64,000 bases of DNA from Phascolarctos cinereus (lineage: Eukaryota; Chordata; Mammalia; Diprotodontia; Phascolarctidae), in NCBI RefSeq assembly GCF_002099425.1, contig NW_018344004.1:2941501-3005500 (forward strand), in the 5' to 3' direction. A program made the translations under genes and the position numbers. Numbering within the stretch: the stretch's first letter is position 1; every line of letters begins with the position of its first letter. A model generated the notes under the pieces. That model had not been told where the DNA came from. It was given only the letters and a program-made list of their open reading frames with translations, and searched no databases. This document shows, piece after piece, positions 34,845 to 50,019 of this stretch.

Positions 34845-34887
34845 AATGCTGCAGTATAATCTGAGTCCTCTTGAAAGAACTGAACCT
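34845..34887 (-). CDS. HIBCH: HIBCH coding exon 2 (43 nt, transit peptide)
   Basis: Acceptor TTTTGTGTTTCAG ends at 34888 and donor GTAAGT begins at 34844. The first G completes Arg12, then 14 codons read FSSFKRTQIILQHL, matching human FNAFKRTNTILHHL. The exon ends in phase 0. It is the second part of the targeting peptide, with a basic FKR patch and an amphipathic hydrophobic run. An antisense SINE begins at 34923, so only about 35 bp of original intron remain before the acceptor. Confidence 0.93.
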
Positions 34888-34922
34888 GAAACACAAAATA
34901 ACATTAATAATAAACACTGTCA

Positions 34923-35068
34923 GAGCAGCTAGGTGGCACAATGGATAGAGCACTGGCCCTGGAGTCAGTAGGACCTGAATTCAAATCTGGCCTCAGACAC
35001 ATAACTCACCAGCTGTGTGACCCGGGGCAAGTCACTTAACCCCAACTGCCTTGCCAAAAAAAAAAAGA
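34923..35068 (+). repeat. Marsupial CORE-SINE next to HIBCH exon 2 acceptor
   Basis: It has head agagcagctaggtggcacaa, CORE, 'ggggcaagtcacttaacccc' and A tail. Flanks taataataaacactgt (34907-34922) and taataataaacaccgt (35069-35084) differ by one base. It is antisense to HIBCH and lies 35 bp upstream of the acceptor AG, so the transcript has a U-rich then SINE-complement stretch just before the branch region. Confidence 0.95.
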
Positions 35069-35309
35069 TAATAATAAACACCGTTCATTAGTTTCGTCTA
35101 GTTGGTGGTTACTTTAGCCTATAAATCGCTTTTTCTTGTCTCCAACACAGAGTAAAATTCTGTGTTCTAAAACTACATCCAGCTCTTGAACAAAACCTTA
35201 TAATAAAAATTCTTCTTAAAGAAATATGTTGAAAAATTACTTATGTTAATGAACCAGTCCTGGACCTGAGGACTGTATGGGAAAATGATTAACAGCTTTA
35301 CTATTTGTA

Positions 35310-35362
35310 TAATGCAGAACAGTGGAAAAAATACTGCCTCTACACTCAGAAGACTTGGGTTC
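35310..35362 (+). repeat. MIR, left fragment (continues at 44923)
   Basis: The text 'cagtggaaaaaatactgcctctac.ctcagaagacttgggttc' is the start of a MIR, whose continuation 'gggttcaaaatcacttctgatatttac' is found at 44934 and following. The half-L1 with its nested L1 lies between. Confidence 0.8.
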
Positions 35363-37419
35363 AGGGGTGGAGCCAAGATGATGGACTGAAAGCAGTGACT
35401 TGCTTGAGCTCTCCCTCAAATCCCTCCAAATACTCACAAAAAATAGCTCTGAACAAATTCTAAAGCAGCAGAACCCACAAAAAGACAGAGTGAAGCAAAT
35501 TTCCAGCCCAAGATAACCTGGATGATTGTTCAGAAAGGTATATTTCGCCAGGCAGGTAGAAGAGCGCAGTTCGGCGTGGGTACACAGGCCGCAGTGAACC
35601 TGGAGCAGGCCTCAGAGGACTGAATCACAGGCAGCTGTAGCGGTTTCCAGACTTCTCAACCCACAAACGCCAAAGACAACTTAGAAGGTCAGTGGAAAAG
35701 TCTGTTTCTGCGGTGAGAGAGGAGCTCGGTCTCAGCCTCAATTCCCAAGACAGCATGGCCCCTGAGGCGGTGGCTGCCTTCTGAGCTTCTGGCCCACAGA
35801 CTGAGGGGGATTGCAGGGATCTCTTTCCCAGTACTGAGGCAAGAATCTCTTGCTTTGCCCTTGCTTGGATCTGGGTCACAGTTCTGGGCGGCAGTCCTGG
35901 GGCAAGGAGGAGCACTGGCGTGGTAGAACTTGTAGTGGCTATGGAGAGAAAACCCTCCTCACAGTTCCAGGACAGAAAGAAGAGCTTGTGGTCACTAACA
36001 GACCAGAGCACAGGCCAGGAAAGGAGTAAACACCTCACCCCTTATCATACCACCTTGCAGGAACTGAAAATTTACAGGTCCCTACAAGTATCTCTGAAAA
36101 CAGCTGTACAAACCCCCAAAGCTTGGGACAGTACATTCTCCACATTGGAAGCAGACTCTTACCTTAACAAAGAATTTAAAACTCAAGTAACTGTCCAGGA
36201 TCATGAGCAAGCAGCGCAAAAAGAGTCAGACTATATTATCTTACTTTGGTGACAATGAAGATCAAAATGTACAACCAGAAGGAAGACAACAAAGCCAAAG
36301 CTCCTACATCCAAAGCCTCCAAGAAAAATATGAATGATTCCCAGTCCTTGGAAGAGCTCAAAAGGGATTTTGAGAAGCAAGTAAGAGAAGTAGAGGAAAA
36401 ACTGGGAAGAGAAATGAGAGTGATGCAAGAAAATCATGAAAAACAAGTCAACAGCTTGCTAAAGGAGACCCAAAAAAATACTGAAGAAAATAACACCTTA
36501 AAAAATAGCCTAACCAAATGGCAAAAGAGGTCCAAAAGTCCAATGGGGAGAAGACTGCCCTAAAAAGCAAAATTGGCCAAATGGAAAAGGAAGTCCAAAA
36601 GTTTACTGAAGAAAATGCTTCCTTAAAAATTAGAATAGAGCAATTGGAAGCTAGTGACTTTATGAGAAATCAAGATACTGTAAAACAAATCCAAAAGAAT
36701 GAAAAAATAGAAGACAAGTGAAATATCTCAATGGAAAAACAACTGACCTTGAAAATAGATCCAGGAGAGAGAATGTAAAAATTATTGGACTATCTGAAAG
36801 CCATGATCAAAAAAAGAGCCTAGACATCATCTTTCAAGAAATTATCAAGGAAAACTGCCCTGATATTTTAGAACCAGAGGGCAAAAAAGAAATTGAAAGA
36901 ATCCACCGATCTCCTCCTGAAAGAGATCCCCAAAGGAAAACTCCTTGGAATATTATAGCCAAGTTCCAGAGTTCCCAGGTCAAGGACAAACTATTACAAG
37001 CTGCCAGAAAGAAACAATTCAAGTATTGTGGAAACACAATCAGGATATAACACAAGATTTAGCAGCTTCTACATTAAAGGACCGCAGGGCATGGAATATA
37101 ATATTCCGGGGGGCAAAGGAGATAGGATTACAACCAATAATCACCTACCCAGAAAAACTGAGTATAATCTTTCAGGGAAAAAATGGTCATTCAGTGAAAT
37201 AGAGGACTTTCAAGCATTCTTGATGAAAAGACCAGAGCTGAATAGAAAATTTGACTTTCAAATACAAGACTCAAGTGGAACATGAAGAGGTAAACAGGAA
37301 AGAGAAATCATAAGAGACTTATTAAGGTTGAACTGTTTACATTCCTGCATGGAAAGATGATATTTATAACTCATGAGACCTTTGTCAGTATTAGGGTAGT
37401 TGGAGGAAAAAATTATATG

Positions 37420-37422
37420 TAT

Positions 37423-37514
<92 letters not shown>
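37420..37514. repeat. (GATA)n microsatellite in half-L1
   Basis: About 23 near-perfect units at the position homologous to the (GATA)n at 25996-26085. Confidence 0.97.
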
Positions 37515-38503
37515 CAGGACACAGGGTAAGTTGAACATTAAGGGGCCATATCTGGAGAATAAAATTAAGGTATAAGACAGGATTATACTAGGAGAAGAAA
37601 GAAAGGAGAGGTAGAATGGGGTAAATTATCTCACAAAAACAGAAAAAAAGGTCTTTACAGTGGAGGGGAAATGGGGGAAGGTAAGAGGGAATGAGTGAAT
37701 CTTATTCTCATAGGATTTGGCTTAAGGAGGGAATAACATACACATTCAATTGGGTATGTAAATCTGTCTTACCCTACAGAAAAATAGGGGGAAGGGGACA
37801 AGAGAGCAGGGGGATGATGGAGAGGAGGGCAGATTGGGAAAGGGGGTAATCAGAAGCAAACACTTCTGAGGAGGGACAGGGTCAAAAGAAAGAACAGAAT
37901 AAATTAGGGGGCAGGATAGGATTAAGGGAAATAGAATCAGTTTTTCACAATATGTCTACTATGGAAATGTTTTGCATAACTGCACATGTATAACCTATAC
38001 TGAGTTGCTTACCTTTTCAATGAGGGTGGGTGGGGAGGGAGGAAGGGAGAAAATTTGGTTTTTTTGTTTTTTTTAATTTTATTAATTTATTTTGATTCAT
38101 CAACAATCACTTCCATATGCTTTTGAGTTGAATTTTTCTCCCCCTTCCTCCCCAAGACGGCACACAATCTGATATAGGCTTTGTATTTACATTCCTATTA
38201 AACATATTTTCAAATTAGTGAAGTTGTAAGTAAAAATTAAAACCAATAGGAGGAACCATCAGAAAGATGAAACAAAACTCAACAGAAGGTAAAAATAAGT
38301 GATAGCGATTTGACTTCCATACTTCTTTCTTTGGATGTGGACAGCATTTTCCATCCTGAGGCCTCTGGACATGTCTTAGATCCTTGTAATGCTGAGAAGG
38401 GTTCAGTTTAACAATATGAGTCATTGCATCATGTGCCTGTTATTGTATACAAAGTCCTCTTGGTTCTGCTCACTTCACTCAGCATCAAACCATATAAGCC
38501 TTT

Positions 38504-42184
<3,681 letters not shown>

Positions 42185-42799
42185 CCTTTTCCCCCATTTA
42201 TGCTTTTCTTTCTCCTTTTTCCTTTCCCCTTCACTAGTGTTTTGCTTTTGACCACCCCTCCTTCAGTCCCTCCCCTTTTATTATCCTTTCCCTTTTCTTC
42301 CCCTTTACTCTTACTGCTTCTTTCTTTTTCTTTCTTTTTCTCCTTTTTCTTTCCCCTTTTCCCTCCTACTGCCTATAGGGCAAGTTAGATTTCTATACCT
42401 AACTGATTATATTATGCCCTTCTTGAGCCAAATCTGATGAGAGTAAGGTTCAAACAATGCTCCCCCTCCCTTCTTTCCCTCTGCTGTAATAGGATTTTGT
42501 GTCTTTTCCTGTAATGTAATTTACCCTTGTCTGCCTCCTCCTTTCTCAGTATATTTTCTAAGATCAGATTGATCCACTTATTTGGATCCATTTAACCCAC
42601 TTGATTAGATTTTTTTTTATCATTACATCAAAGTCAACTAATATCCACCCTCTTTATGTATACTCCTTTAACAGGTGTAATAACAATACAGTTCTCAAGG
42701 GTTGCAAGTGTCATATTCCCTTGTAGGGGTTTAAACAGCCCCCCTTATTAACAACATATTGTATCTTCTGTCCCATTTACCTTTTTAAGTCCTTCTTGA

Positions 42800-43825
42800 G
42801 TCCTGTACTTGAAGATCAAATTTTTTGTTGAGCTCTGGTCTTTTTATCAGGAAAGTTTGGAAGTCTCCTATTTGTTGAATATCCACCTCCTCCCTTGAAA
42901 AATGATGCTCATTTTTGCTGGGTAATTGATCCTTGGCTGCATTCCAAGCTCCTTTGCCTTAGAATATCATGTTCCACCCTGGTCTTTTAATGTAGAAGCT
43001 GCAAGGTCCTGTGTAATCCTGACTGTGGTTCCATGATATTTAAATTGTTTCTTTCTGGCTGCTTGCAGCACCTTCTCTTTCATCTGGTAATTTTGGAATT
43101 TTGCTATTATATTCCTTGGCATTGTCAATTTGGGATCTCTTTCAGGTGATATGGATTCTTTCTATGGTTATTTTCCCTTCTGGTTCTAGGACTTCTGGGC
43201 AGTTTTCCTTTATGATTTCCTGAAAGATACTGTCCAGGCTTTTTTTTCATCATGATTTTCAGGTAGTCCAATAATTTTTAAATTGTCTCTCCTGATCGAT
43301 TTTCCAGGTCGTTGTTTTACTGATGAGGTATTTTACATTTTCATCTATTTTTTCATTTTTTTGTTTCTGTTTGACTGATTCTTGCTCTCTCATAGAGACA
43401 TTAGTTTCCATTTGTCCAATTCTAGTTTTTAACAGATTGTTTTCTTCTGTTAGTTTTTGTACTTCCTTCTTCAACTGGCCAATTGTGTTTTTTAGGGACT
43501 TGTTTTCTTCAGTGTACTCTTCTGTTAGTTTTTGTCCTTCCTTCTTCAATTGGCCAATTGTGTTTTTTAGGGATTTGTTTTCTTCAGTGTATTTTTTTTC
43601 CAATTGGCCAATTGTATTTTTGAAGGACTCTTCTACCTCTCTCATTTGACTATTAAAATCCTTCTTGAGCTCTTCTAAGAAGGCTTTTTGGGCTTCAGAC
43701 CAGTTCATATTCCCTTTTGTTGTTGCAGATGTGGGTTTGTTGACAATGTTGTCCTCTTCAGAATTTCTGTCTTGATCTTCGCTCTTCTCATAATATGAAT
43801 CTATGGTACGTTTCTTTTTACTCAT
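42800..43825 (-). pseudogene. L1 ORF1 (nucleic-acid chaperone), broken
   Basis: It opens MSKKKRTIDSYYEKSEDQDR at 43825 and stays open to 43259. Residues about 65-150 form a coiled coil with repeated TEENKSLKNTIGQLKKE units. A frame change occurs just before the RRM (NLKIIGLP-type text), and RRM and C-terminal text continue in other frames to about 42800. Confidence 0.9.
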
Positions 43826-43961
43826 GGTGTTTCTTTATTCCCTGGCCTTTAAAGAGATTGAGCTCTCCTGCTGGGGAACAGAGGGTACTGACCCAAGCTT
43901 CTTGTGTTGGGAGCCTAGGTCTTGGTCACTGGCTTTGTGTGCTGGGGCCTCTTATGCTGGG

Positions 43962-44610
43962 AATTGGAGGCTGTAGGTTTCTGGCAGCTTACCTCATGTT
44001 GGGCTGGAATCAGCAAGGTTGGAATTTCAGGCAATTCTAGGTTGCCTGCTTTTCCTTTCCTTTAGCTTTCTTCTTTTAGGTGGGTGCTGCCGGGTGTTTA
44101 TCTGCCTGGGGCCCCTGCAGTGTTGTCTCCCTCATTTCTGCTAATGCACTGGGAGATTCCTTTGTGGCAGAGTGCTGAGGCACCTGGTGGTTTTCTGAGC
44201 TGGTTTCCACTGGTTCCCCCCACCCTCACTGAGGCACTCGAGGTCCAGGTGTTGGTGTTTGCCTGCTCTACCACCTGGGCTTCAGGATTTCTTCACAATT
44301 GGAGGCTGCAGGGCTCTACAGCTCACCTGGTGTTGGGTTGGAATCAGCAAGGCCGGGCTTTAGGAAGCCTTTAGGTTGTTTTCTTCACCTCCTTTCAGAT
44401 GAATGCCAGGGTACTTATCCCTGGGGCCCCTTGTAGTTCTGCCTCCCTTATTTTTGCTGAGGCACTGGGAGACCCATTTGCTGGGCTGCTGCACTGCTGC
44501 TCCCCATCTTTCTTCTAGTTCAGCTGTTCAGGGTTTTTTTCTGGGGTGATATTTTCTGGGTTTTCAGAGGTTGATAGGGAAGAGTGAGAGTGACTACCTT
44601 TTTCGGAAAG
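43962..44610 (-). promoter_or_regulatory. L1 5'UTR with two tandem monomers
   Basis: A stretch beginning 'aattggaggctg' recurs at 43962 and 44297 and stays alignable to 'gcactgggaga' at 44156 and 44472 (shared words: ttggaatcagcaaggc, ctggggccc, tgtctccctcattt/tgcctcccttattt). The repeat interval is about 316-335 bp. In mouse L1 such leader monomers carry the promoter. Here it would be on the minus strand, in the direction of HIBCH. Confidence 0.75.
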
Positions 44611-44922
44611 GAGAAAATCTGGAACCCAAAGTTTTAAAAATGCACGTTTAAAAAAATGTTTTTACATGCAACTGGGAAATAAGACATACAGGAAACAGGG
44701 TACAGAAGTCTATCCCGCCTACAGGAAAATAGAAGGGGAAGGGAATAAGAGGAGTGGGGGAGAGATAGAAGAGAGGGCAGATTAAGGGAAGGGGTATTCA
44801 GAATACATGCCATGTTGGGGTGGGGGGAGGAGTGAGATGGGGTGAAAATTTGGAACTCAAAATCTTGTGGAAGTAAATGTTGAAAACTAAAAATAAATAA
44901 AATTTTTTTAAATATAAAAAAA

Positions 44923-45090
44923 AGAAGACAACCTGGGTTCAAAATCACTTCTGATATTTACTACCATAGTGACCTTGAGAAAGTCAAAACTTCCTAGAGT
45001 TTCAGGTTCCTCATATGTAAAATGAGGGTACTGGACTAGATGGCCTTGAAGGTCACTTCAGCCCTAGATCTTTAATGCTAAGACAAGTAA
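44923..45090 (+). repeat. MIR, right fragment
   Basis: It continues the MIR that starts at 35310: cctgggttcaaaatcacttctg, ccttgagaaagtc, ctcatatgtaaaatgagggtactgg, agatggccttgaaggtc. It is split by the nest at 35363-44922. Confidence 0.88.
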
Positions 45091-45213
45091 ACCATATACC
45101 TAAAATACAACTGTATGAAGAATGTTACTGCAATGCTAGCCATACTGAGCTGTGCTGTAACTCATTGCAAGAGCTATTGATTTCTATGCTTCTTTTTGGC
45201 TAAAAGTGTATTT

Positions 45214-45751
45214 GTTGTTGTTTGTCCTTCATTTCTGAAGAGGACCAATGACATCACAGGGTAACATCTTGACTCATACATGAATTGGACTTAAGTGAGG
45301 TGGGGCTGCACAAAGTCATCAGCCTCACTCTCTTCCAGAGTCACTGAAGTCCAGTGGCAAGACAAAAGTCGGGACTGTGATACAGTGGACGACCTTGATA
45401 TCTTTGATGTCTGACCAAGCTCCAAGCACTCCCCAGTGCTTGCTTCAGCTATCATCATGGCTGTTGGAACAAAATGTTCTAATCTGATGATTCCTCTAGA
45501 GGAAGTCTTCACATGCTTAGGGTAGGTGTGCGACTCATTGGTTATCCTCAAACTAGTTTAGTCTAGCCTGATAATGACAACTAAGACAGTTTACTATAGA
45601 GTGTGGCCGCTGTGCATGCTACAGCTTCTTGGAGCCACAGATGAGAGTTGAGTGAAGGTGAACACCAAAGATGGATGAGCAGCCCTGAAAAGAGCTTGGC
45701 AAGCCCTCACACCAAAGGTACTAGTCCTCCTTGAACACCATATACCCCCAG
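45214..45751 (-). repeat. RTE-type marsupial SINE/LINE copy with 10-bp target duplication
   Basis: On the minus strand it ends ...gaaggacaaacaacaac, an RTE-like 3' tail, preceded by 'gtcattggtcctcttcagaaatg' and 'ccactggacttcagtgactctg', words common to a frequent marsupial RTE-derived repeat. The duplication aagtgtattt lies at 45204-45213 and 45752-45761. It has no open frame of note. Naming is from memory. Confidence 0.6.
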
Positions 45752-45944
45752 AAGTGTATTTATAGGCTATAAAAATATTTTTTAAAGTTATCATAATTAT
45801 TTATGATGTTTTCCTTCTAACTTTAACTTAGCATATAATTTCCAGACTCGCGAGAAGAGGAAAAAAACTCCCCCTCTAGGCACTCTGATGCCTTTTGCAA
45901 TCCACTGCAGCTCTCAGAGGCAGCACACTGTATATGGTACAAAA

Positions 45945-46130
45945 GGTAGAAACAGCACTGGGTTTGGGGTTGTTAAAAACCCAAGTCTGAATCCTGCTTC
46001 TTACAATTTCTAGCACAGAGACCAGAAGCATGTTCCTTAACCTTGCTGAGCTTCAATTTCTGCAATAGTAACATGGGGATAGTAATAGCTATGATACCTC
46101 AGTTATAATCTGAGTTGCTGTGAAAAATAT
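45945..46130 (+). repeat. MIR fragment
   Basis: Diverged MIR words: cactgggtttgg, ccttaaccttgctgagcttcaatttc, aacatggggatagtaatagc. Confidence 0.65.
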
Positions 46131-47095
46131 AACACATACATAAAAGCTTCATTAACATATACATAAATGTCCTACATAATGCCTATATAATAAATGCCTT
46201 ATATAAATGTCAACTATAAAAATAATATCTATCAGCTTGAAATTTATACCTATTCAATTCTTCGTATAGATAATATGGCATTTCCAATACATCCTTTTAA
46301 AAAAAAAAGGCTGAAATCAAATTGGGGAAAATTTGAAGATTAAAAAAAAGCCTACTCTCAGCATCTCAAGGGGATTCAGTTCACAATATATAAGAACCTA
46401 CCATGTGAATTTTTTAAAAAATACAACTATTTCTCTCAGAATTACATAATTTATTTCTATGAAACTGTACCACTAATCAGGCTTAGTGCTTGAACTTTGT
46501 GGACTATAATTGCAAAATTTCAGCATTTCTTGTTTGCCAAAACTGTACAAGGCAAAAAAGTAACACAGTAATACTGTTCTTTAAAGAAAAAAACACAATT
46601 TGGTTAAAATTAGTTCCTAGAGCACAGCAACTGTGTTTTACTTTTATCTCTGTATTCCCATCATCTAGCACTATGTTTTTCAATGCATTGTATGATGTTT
46701 ATTGAATCAAACAGAACTTTGCCAGAATACAGTTGTTAAAAAGTTACAGAAAGATTTTTTGTTTTTGTTTGGTTTTCTGCATAATTTTGCAAAAGGAAAA
46801 AACCCTTTCTGTTTTGGAAAAAGCAGAGATAAAATTTTGCCTTAGAAGGCTTTTACATGTAGAAATTCATATACTTTGTAATATTAGTATATTGTCACTA
46901 AATACTTCTAGAACTTGTTAGACTAGTGTTGGTTTCATAAATTATGACAATAACTTAAAAGTTACAAAATTATATATATATATATGCTAATAGTAAATGA
47001 AATCAGTAGAGGGCAGTATATTACTAACCAATATCGATATGTGTCTATATTCCTAACCAGTACCAATATGTGTCCATACATGTACAATCAGTCTC
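46131..47095. other. Intron 1 sequence, nothing recognised except an (AT)n run
   Basis: AT-rich DNA; a short (TA)n run lies at 46971-46986. A phrase 'accaatatcgatatgtgtc' / 'accaatatgtgtc' occurs twice near 47028 and 47062. No gene. Confidence 0.45.
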
Positions 47096-47099
47096 CAAC

Positions 47100-47283
47100 A
47101 TATAAATAGGTTGTGTTCATGTATCAGACTGCTTACCACCTCTAGGAAATGGGAAGGCTGGGGCGGGGGGGAGGGGAAGTTAGGAAGGGAGGAAATAGAA
47201 TTTGGAACTCAAAACTTTTTTTAAAAATGTTAAAAATTGTTTTTACATGAATTTGAAAGGGAAAATAAAATATTTTAAAAAAG
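47100..47283 (+). repeat. L1 3' end fragment
   Basis: L1 3'UTR words: gtatcagactgcttaccacctc, gaatttggaactcaaaac, aaaattgtttttacatg, ending gggaaaataaaatatttt. Confidence 0.8.
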
Positions 47284-47311
47284 CAGGCTGTGTTCAAAAA
47301 GTTACATTTCT

Positions 47312-47460
47312 TATGTTTAATAAGAATGTACACATATATATAGCCTATATCAGATTGTGCGCCGTCTTGGGGAGGGTGGTGGGGAGGAAGGGGGAGAAAA
47401 ATTTTAAACTCAAAAGGATATGGAAGTGATTGTTGATAAATCAAAATAAATTAATAAAAA
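47312..47460 (+). repeat. Severely truncated L1 (3' ~150 bp) with 12-bp target duplication
   Basis: The copy (tagcctatatcagattgtgcgc...ttgataaatcaaaataaatt) matches the 3' end of the full-length L1 at 38059-38200, so it is of that lineage. The duplication agttacatttct is identical at 47300-47311 and 47461-47472. Confidence 0.88.
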
Positions 47461-47639
47461 AGTTACATTTCTAAATCAAATGTTTGGAACTTATTTCCCC
47501 AATGAAACAATGTTATTTATAGTAATTCTTTGAATGTTTCATAGCACCAAGAAAAGAGCTTTGCACATTAACTATCTGTTAAATTAACAAATGAATGAGG
47601 TTACCAAACCAGCTCACAAGAGATTATTTAATCTATAAT

Positions 47640-48215
47640 ATACCTGAAGGATGGCTCTATATAAACTAGCCGCCCTGCTCTTTGTATCTAGACTCCCTGT
47701 CTTTCACCACCTTTCCCCAATGCCTGGCATACTCTGCCTCTCACCTATACCAGCTGGCTTCCTTCAAGACTCAGTTCAAATCCCACTTTATACGAGCAGT
47801 CTTTTCCAGTCTGCCCATCCCCTATCCACTAGTGACTTCCCTCTGACATTATCTCCCATTTATACTGTATATAACTTCAATGTTCATAGTCGTTTGTAGG
47901 TTGTCATCCCTTCCCACCAGAATGTCAGCTTCTTGACTTAGTCCTTGAGAAGTACTGTTTTTATCTTTCTGGTATCCCCAATACTAAACACAACGACTAG
48001 ATACAGGGGTGGAGAACCTAAGACCTCAAGACCACATGTGGCCTTCTAGATTCTTGGGTGCGGCCTTTTGACTAAGTCCAAGTTTTATAGAACAAATCCT
48101 TTTGTTAAGGGGATTTGCTGTGTGAAGTTTGGACTTGGTCAAAGGGTCAAACTTGTTCTAGTCACTAGAATATAATAAGCATTTAATATATACTTATTCA
48201 CTGACAAACCATTTA
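47640..48215 (+). repeat. L2 3' end, interrupted by a hAT-type element
   Basis: L2 3'UTR (caatgcctggcatactctgcc, cttccttcaagactcagttcaaatcc, gaatgtcagcttcttgac, atccccaatactaaac) runs to 48003 and resumes at 48164 (actagaatataataagcatttaatatatac). Confidence 0.85.
48004..48163 (+). mobile_element. Palindromic non-autonomous hAT-type element in L2
   Basis: It starts caggggtggagaacc and then reads like a long imperfect hairpin: ccttttgactaagtccaa...(loop)...ttggacttggtcaaaggg. The right terminal inverted repeat is not preserved. Flanking actagata / actagaat may be the 8-bp duplication. The family is common in marsupial genomes, but I do not give a name. Confidence 0.6.
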
Positions 48216-48310
48216 ACCTCTCTGGAGCTCAGCTTCCTTATGTAAAAATTAGAATACTGCATTAGATGACCTTGTAGGCTCCCTTCCAGCTCTAAACAGA
48301 TCCTACGAAA
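48205..48310 (+). repeat. MIR tail fragment
   Basis: MIR/Ther 3' words: ccatttaacctctctggagc, attagatgaccttgtaggctcccttccagctc. Confidence 0.7.
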
Positions 48311-48384
48311 TTTTAGAAAGTGCCTTTGTCACAGCAATCAGGTATTAGAATAGCAAGCAGCCAATACAATCAAATTCAATTGAA

Positions 48385-49560
48385 ATTCAAACAAACTTTT
48401 ATTAAGAGTATACTATGTACAATGCATTGTTTTAGGTGGGCACTAAGGACAGAAAAACAGCATATTACCTTCTACTAAAATGGATACATCCTACATACAG
48501 ATAAACACAAAGTAATTTCAGGAGGAGAAAAGCACTTACAAATGGGGAAACCTTGAGGGGAGATGTATCTTGAGCTGAGCCTTAAAGGAAGCTAGGAATT
48601 CAAAGACTACCAAGAGACTCAGAAGGATGAGAACTGGAAAAAAGACTACTGAATCTGGTTGTTAGGTCACTGAAAACAGAATAGTTTCAGTGGGGTTTGG
48701 GGCAGGAGGAATTGATTAGGGGGAATAGGAAGGGTGGAGACCAAATTGCATTTGGTTGAGGAGTGAGCAGAGGAATTGTTTTTCCAAGTTCAGGAGGGAC
48801 AAGGAAGAGAGATGAGCCAGTAACTAGAGAAAAAAGAGCATGGGACCATAGATCTAGAGCTGGATTTTACATATGAGGAAAGGGAGGACCAAGGAGGTCA
48901 AGGGAGGCAAAGGAAAGTTTATTCAGGATTGAAAAGTCCTAAAAATGTCTAGAGGAAAGCCAGGGGGAAGGAAGAAGTGCAGCAAAGTTGTGGAGGAGAG
49001 AGGAGAAAGGTGAGGAAAGTGGACACCTCCCCCCCAGGCTATTTAACCTAAAATATACCTGAAAGATGACCACATTCCTGTGACCAGTATGAAGGCAGGT
49101 GACAATGCTTACAAGTTTTGAAGAATGCATAGGGTTGAGTGATTTTATGTAGGACAGTATTCTTCTTCTCAGTGAAATATGATGTTAGGTCATTTGCTAT
49201 GTATGAGGGTACAGGAGTGTACTGAAGGGGAGAAAAGAAAGATCTGGAGCCATCCCTGCAGGAAATGAGGATTTATCATGTTTGATCTGGAGTTATCAAC
49301 ATGAATTCTAAAGTCCTAAGAATAATAGTAGGGGATAGAGAGAGGAGGGAGCCAGACCGTAAGTCCAGGTACCAGAATCATTAAGAAAGTTGCAAGAGTG
49401 GTCAGGAGAGAACAATAACAAGAATGAGATTACAAGTCCTGATTACCTGAGAACCCTCTCTCCTTATCCTTTCTTGATAAGAAAGGTTATAGTGGACATT
49501 TTACCAGAAGGGGCGGTAAAGAGAAGGCTCTAAAATGAGAGGATGGACTGAATGAAGTTG
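48385..49560 (-). repeat. L2 LINE, minus strand, degraded
   Basis: The L2 3' end is read backwards at 48390-48450 (cttttattaagagtatactatgtacaatgc), followed by gctgagccttaaaggaagctagg and other L2 3'UTR-type purine-rich text. A MIR-like piece occurs at about 48865-48900. The right limit is uncertain. Confidence 0.55.
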
Positions 49561-49769
49561 CAAAAGTGTTTATTTTTTACTAATGATTTCAAAATTTAAA
49601 TTTGCTAATTGAAGCAAAAGCACTGGATATTCCAAAAGTTGTATATTTCTTTTGTTGCTGCCACTTCAAATTACTTTAAGTGACTAAATTTATATGAACT
49701 TTCATAATCTGATTTTATATCATCTACAATTTATTTTGTTCAAGGGAAGAACAAAAATCTAAGTTCAAT

Positions 49770-49935
49770 TTCTTCTGGTTGTGTAACTTTGAGTTCATTT
49801 AACTTGTAACCCTCAGTTTCTTTATCTGTAAAATAAGGATAATACCTGCCTTTTATCACAGGATGCAAAAATTAACCTAACACGCATGTTAAAGTGCTTT
49901 GGAAAATGTTAAGTGCTAGGATCTGAAAGTTCAAG
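49770..49935 (+). repeat. MIR fragment
   Basis: gttgtgtaactttgagttcatttaac, ctcagtttctttatctgtaaaataagg, aagtgctttggaaaatgttaagtgc. Confidence 0.8.
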
Positions 49936-50019
49936 AACTAAATTTCAGAATTTCTCCACATCCAGAACGATTACAGTATTGTGGATAGGAAGTCATCCTA
50001 GCTCCCAGGAGAACCAGGG

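Noticed and set aside
34923-35068. tRNA-like heads of the CORE-SINEs (here and at 17552, 26613, 54719) as tRNA genes
   Set aside because: They have only the A/B-box-like head, lack a foldable cloverleaf, and end in CORE text and A tails with target duplications.
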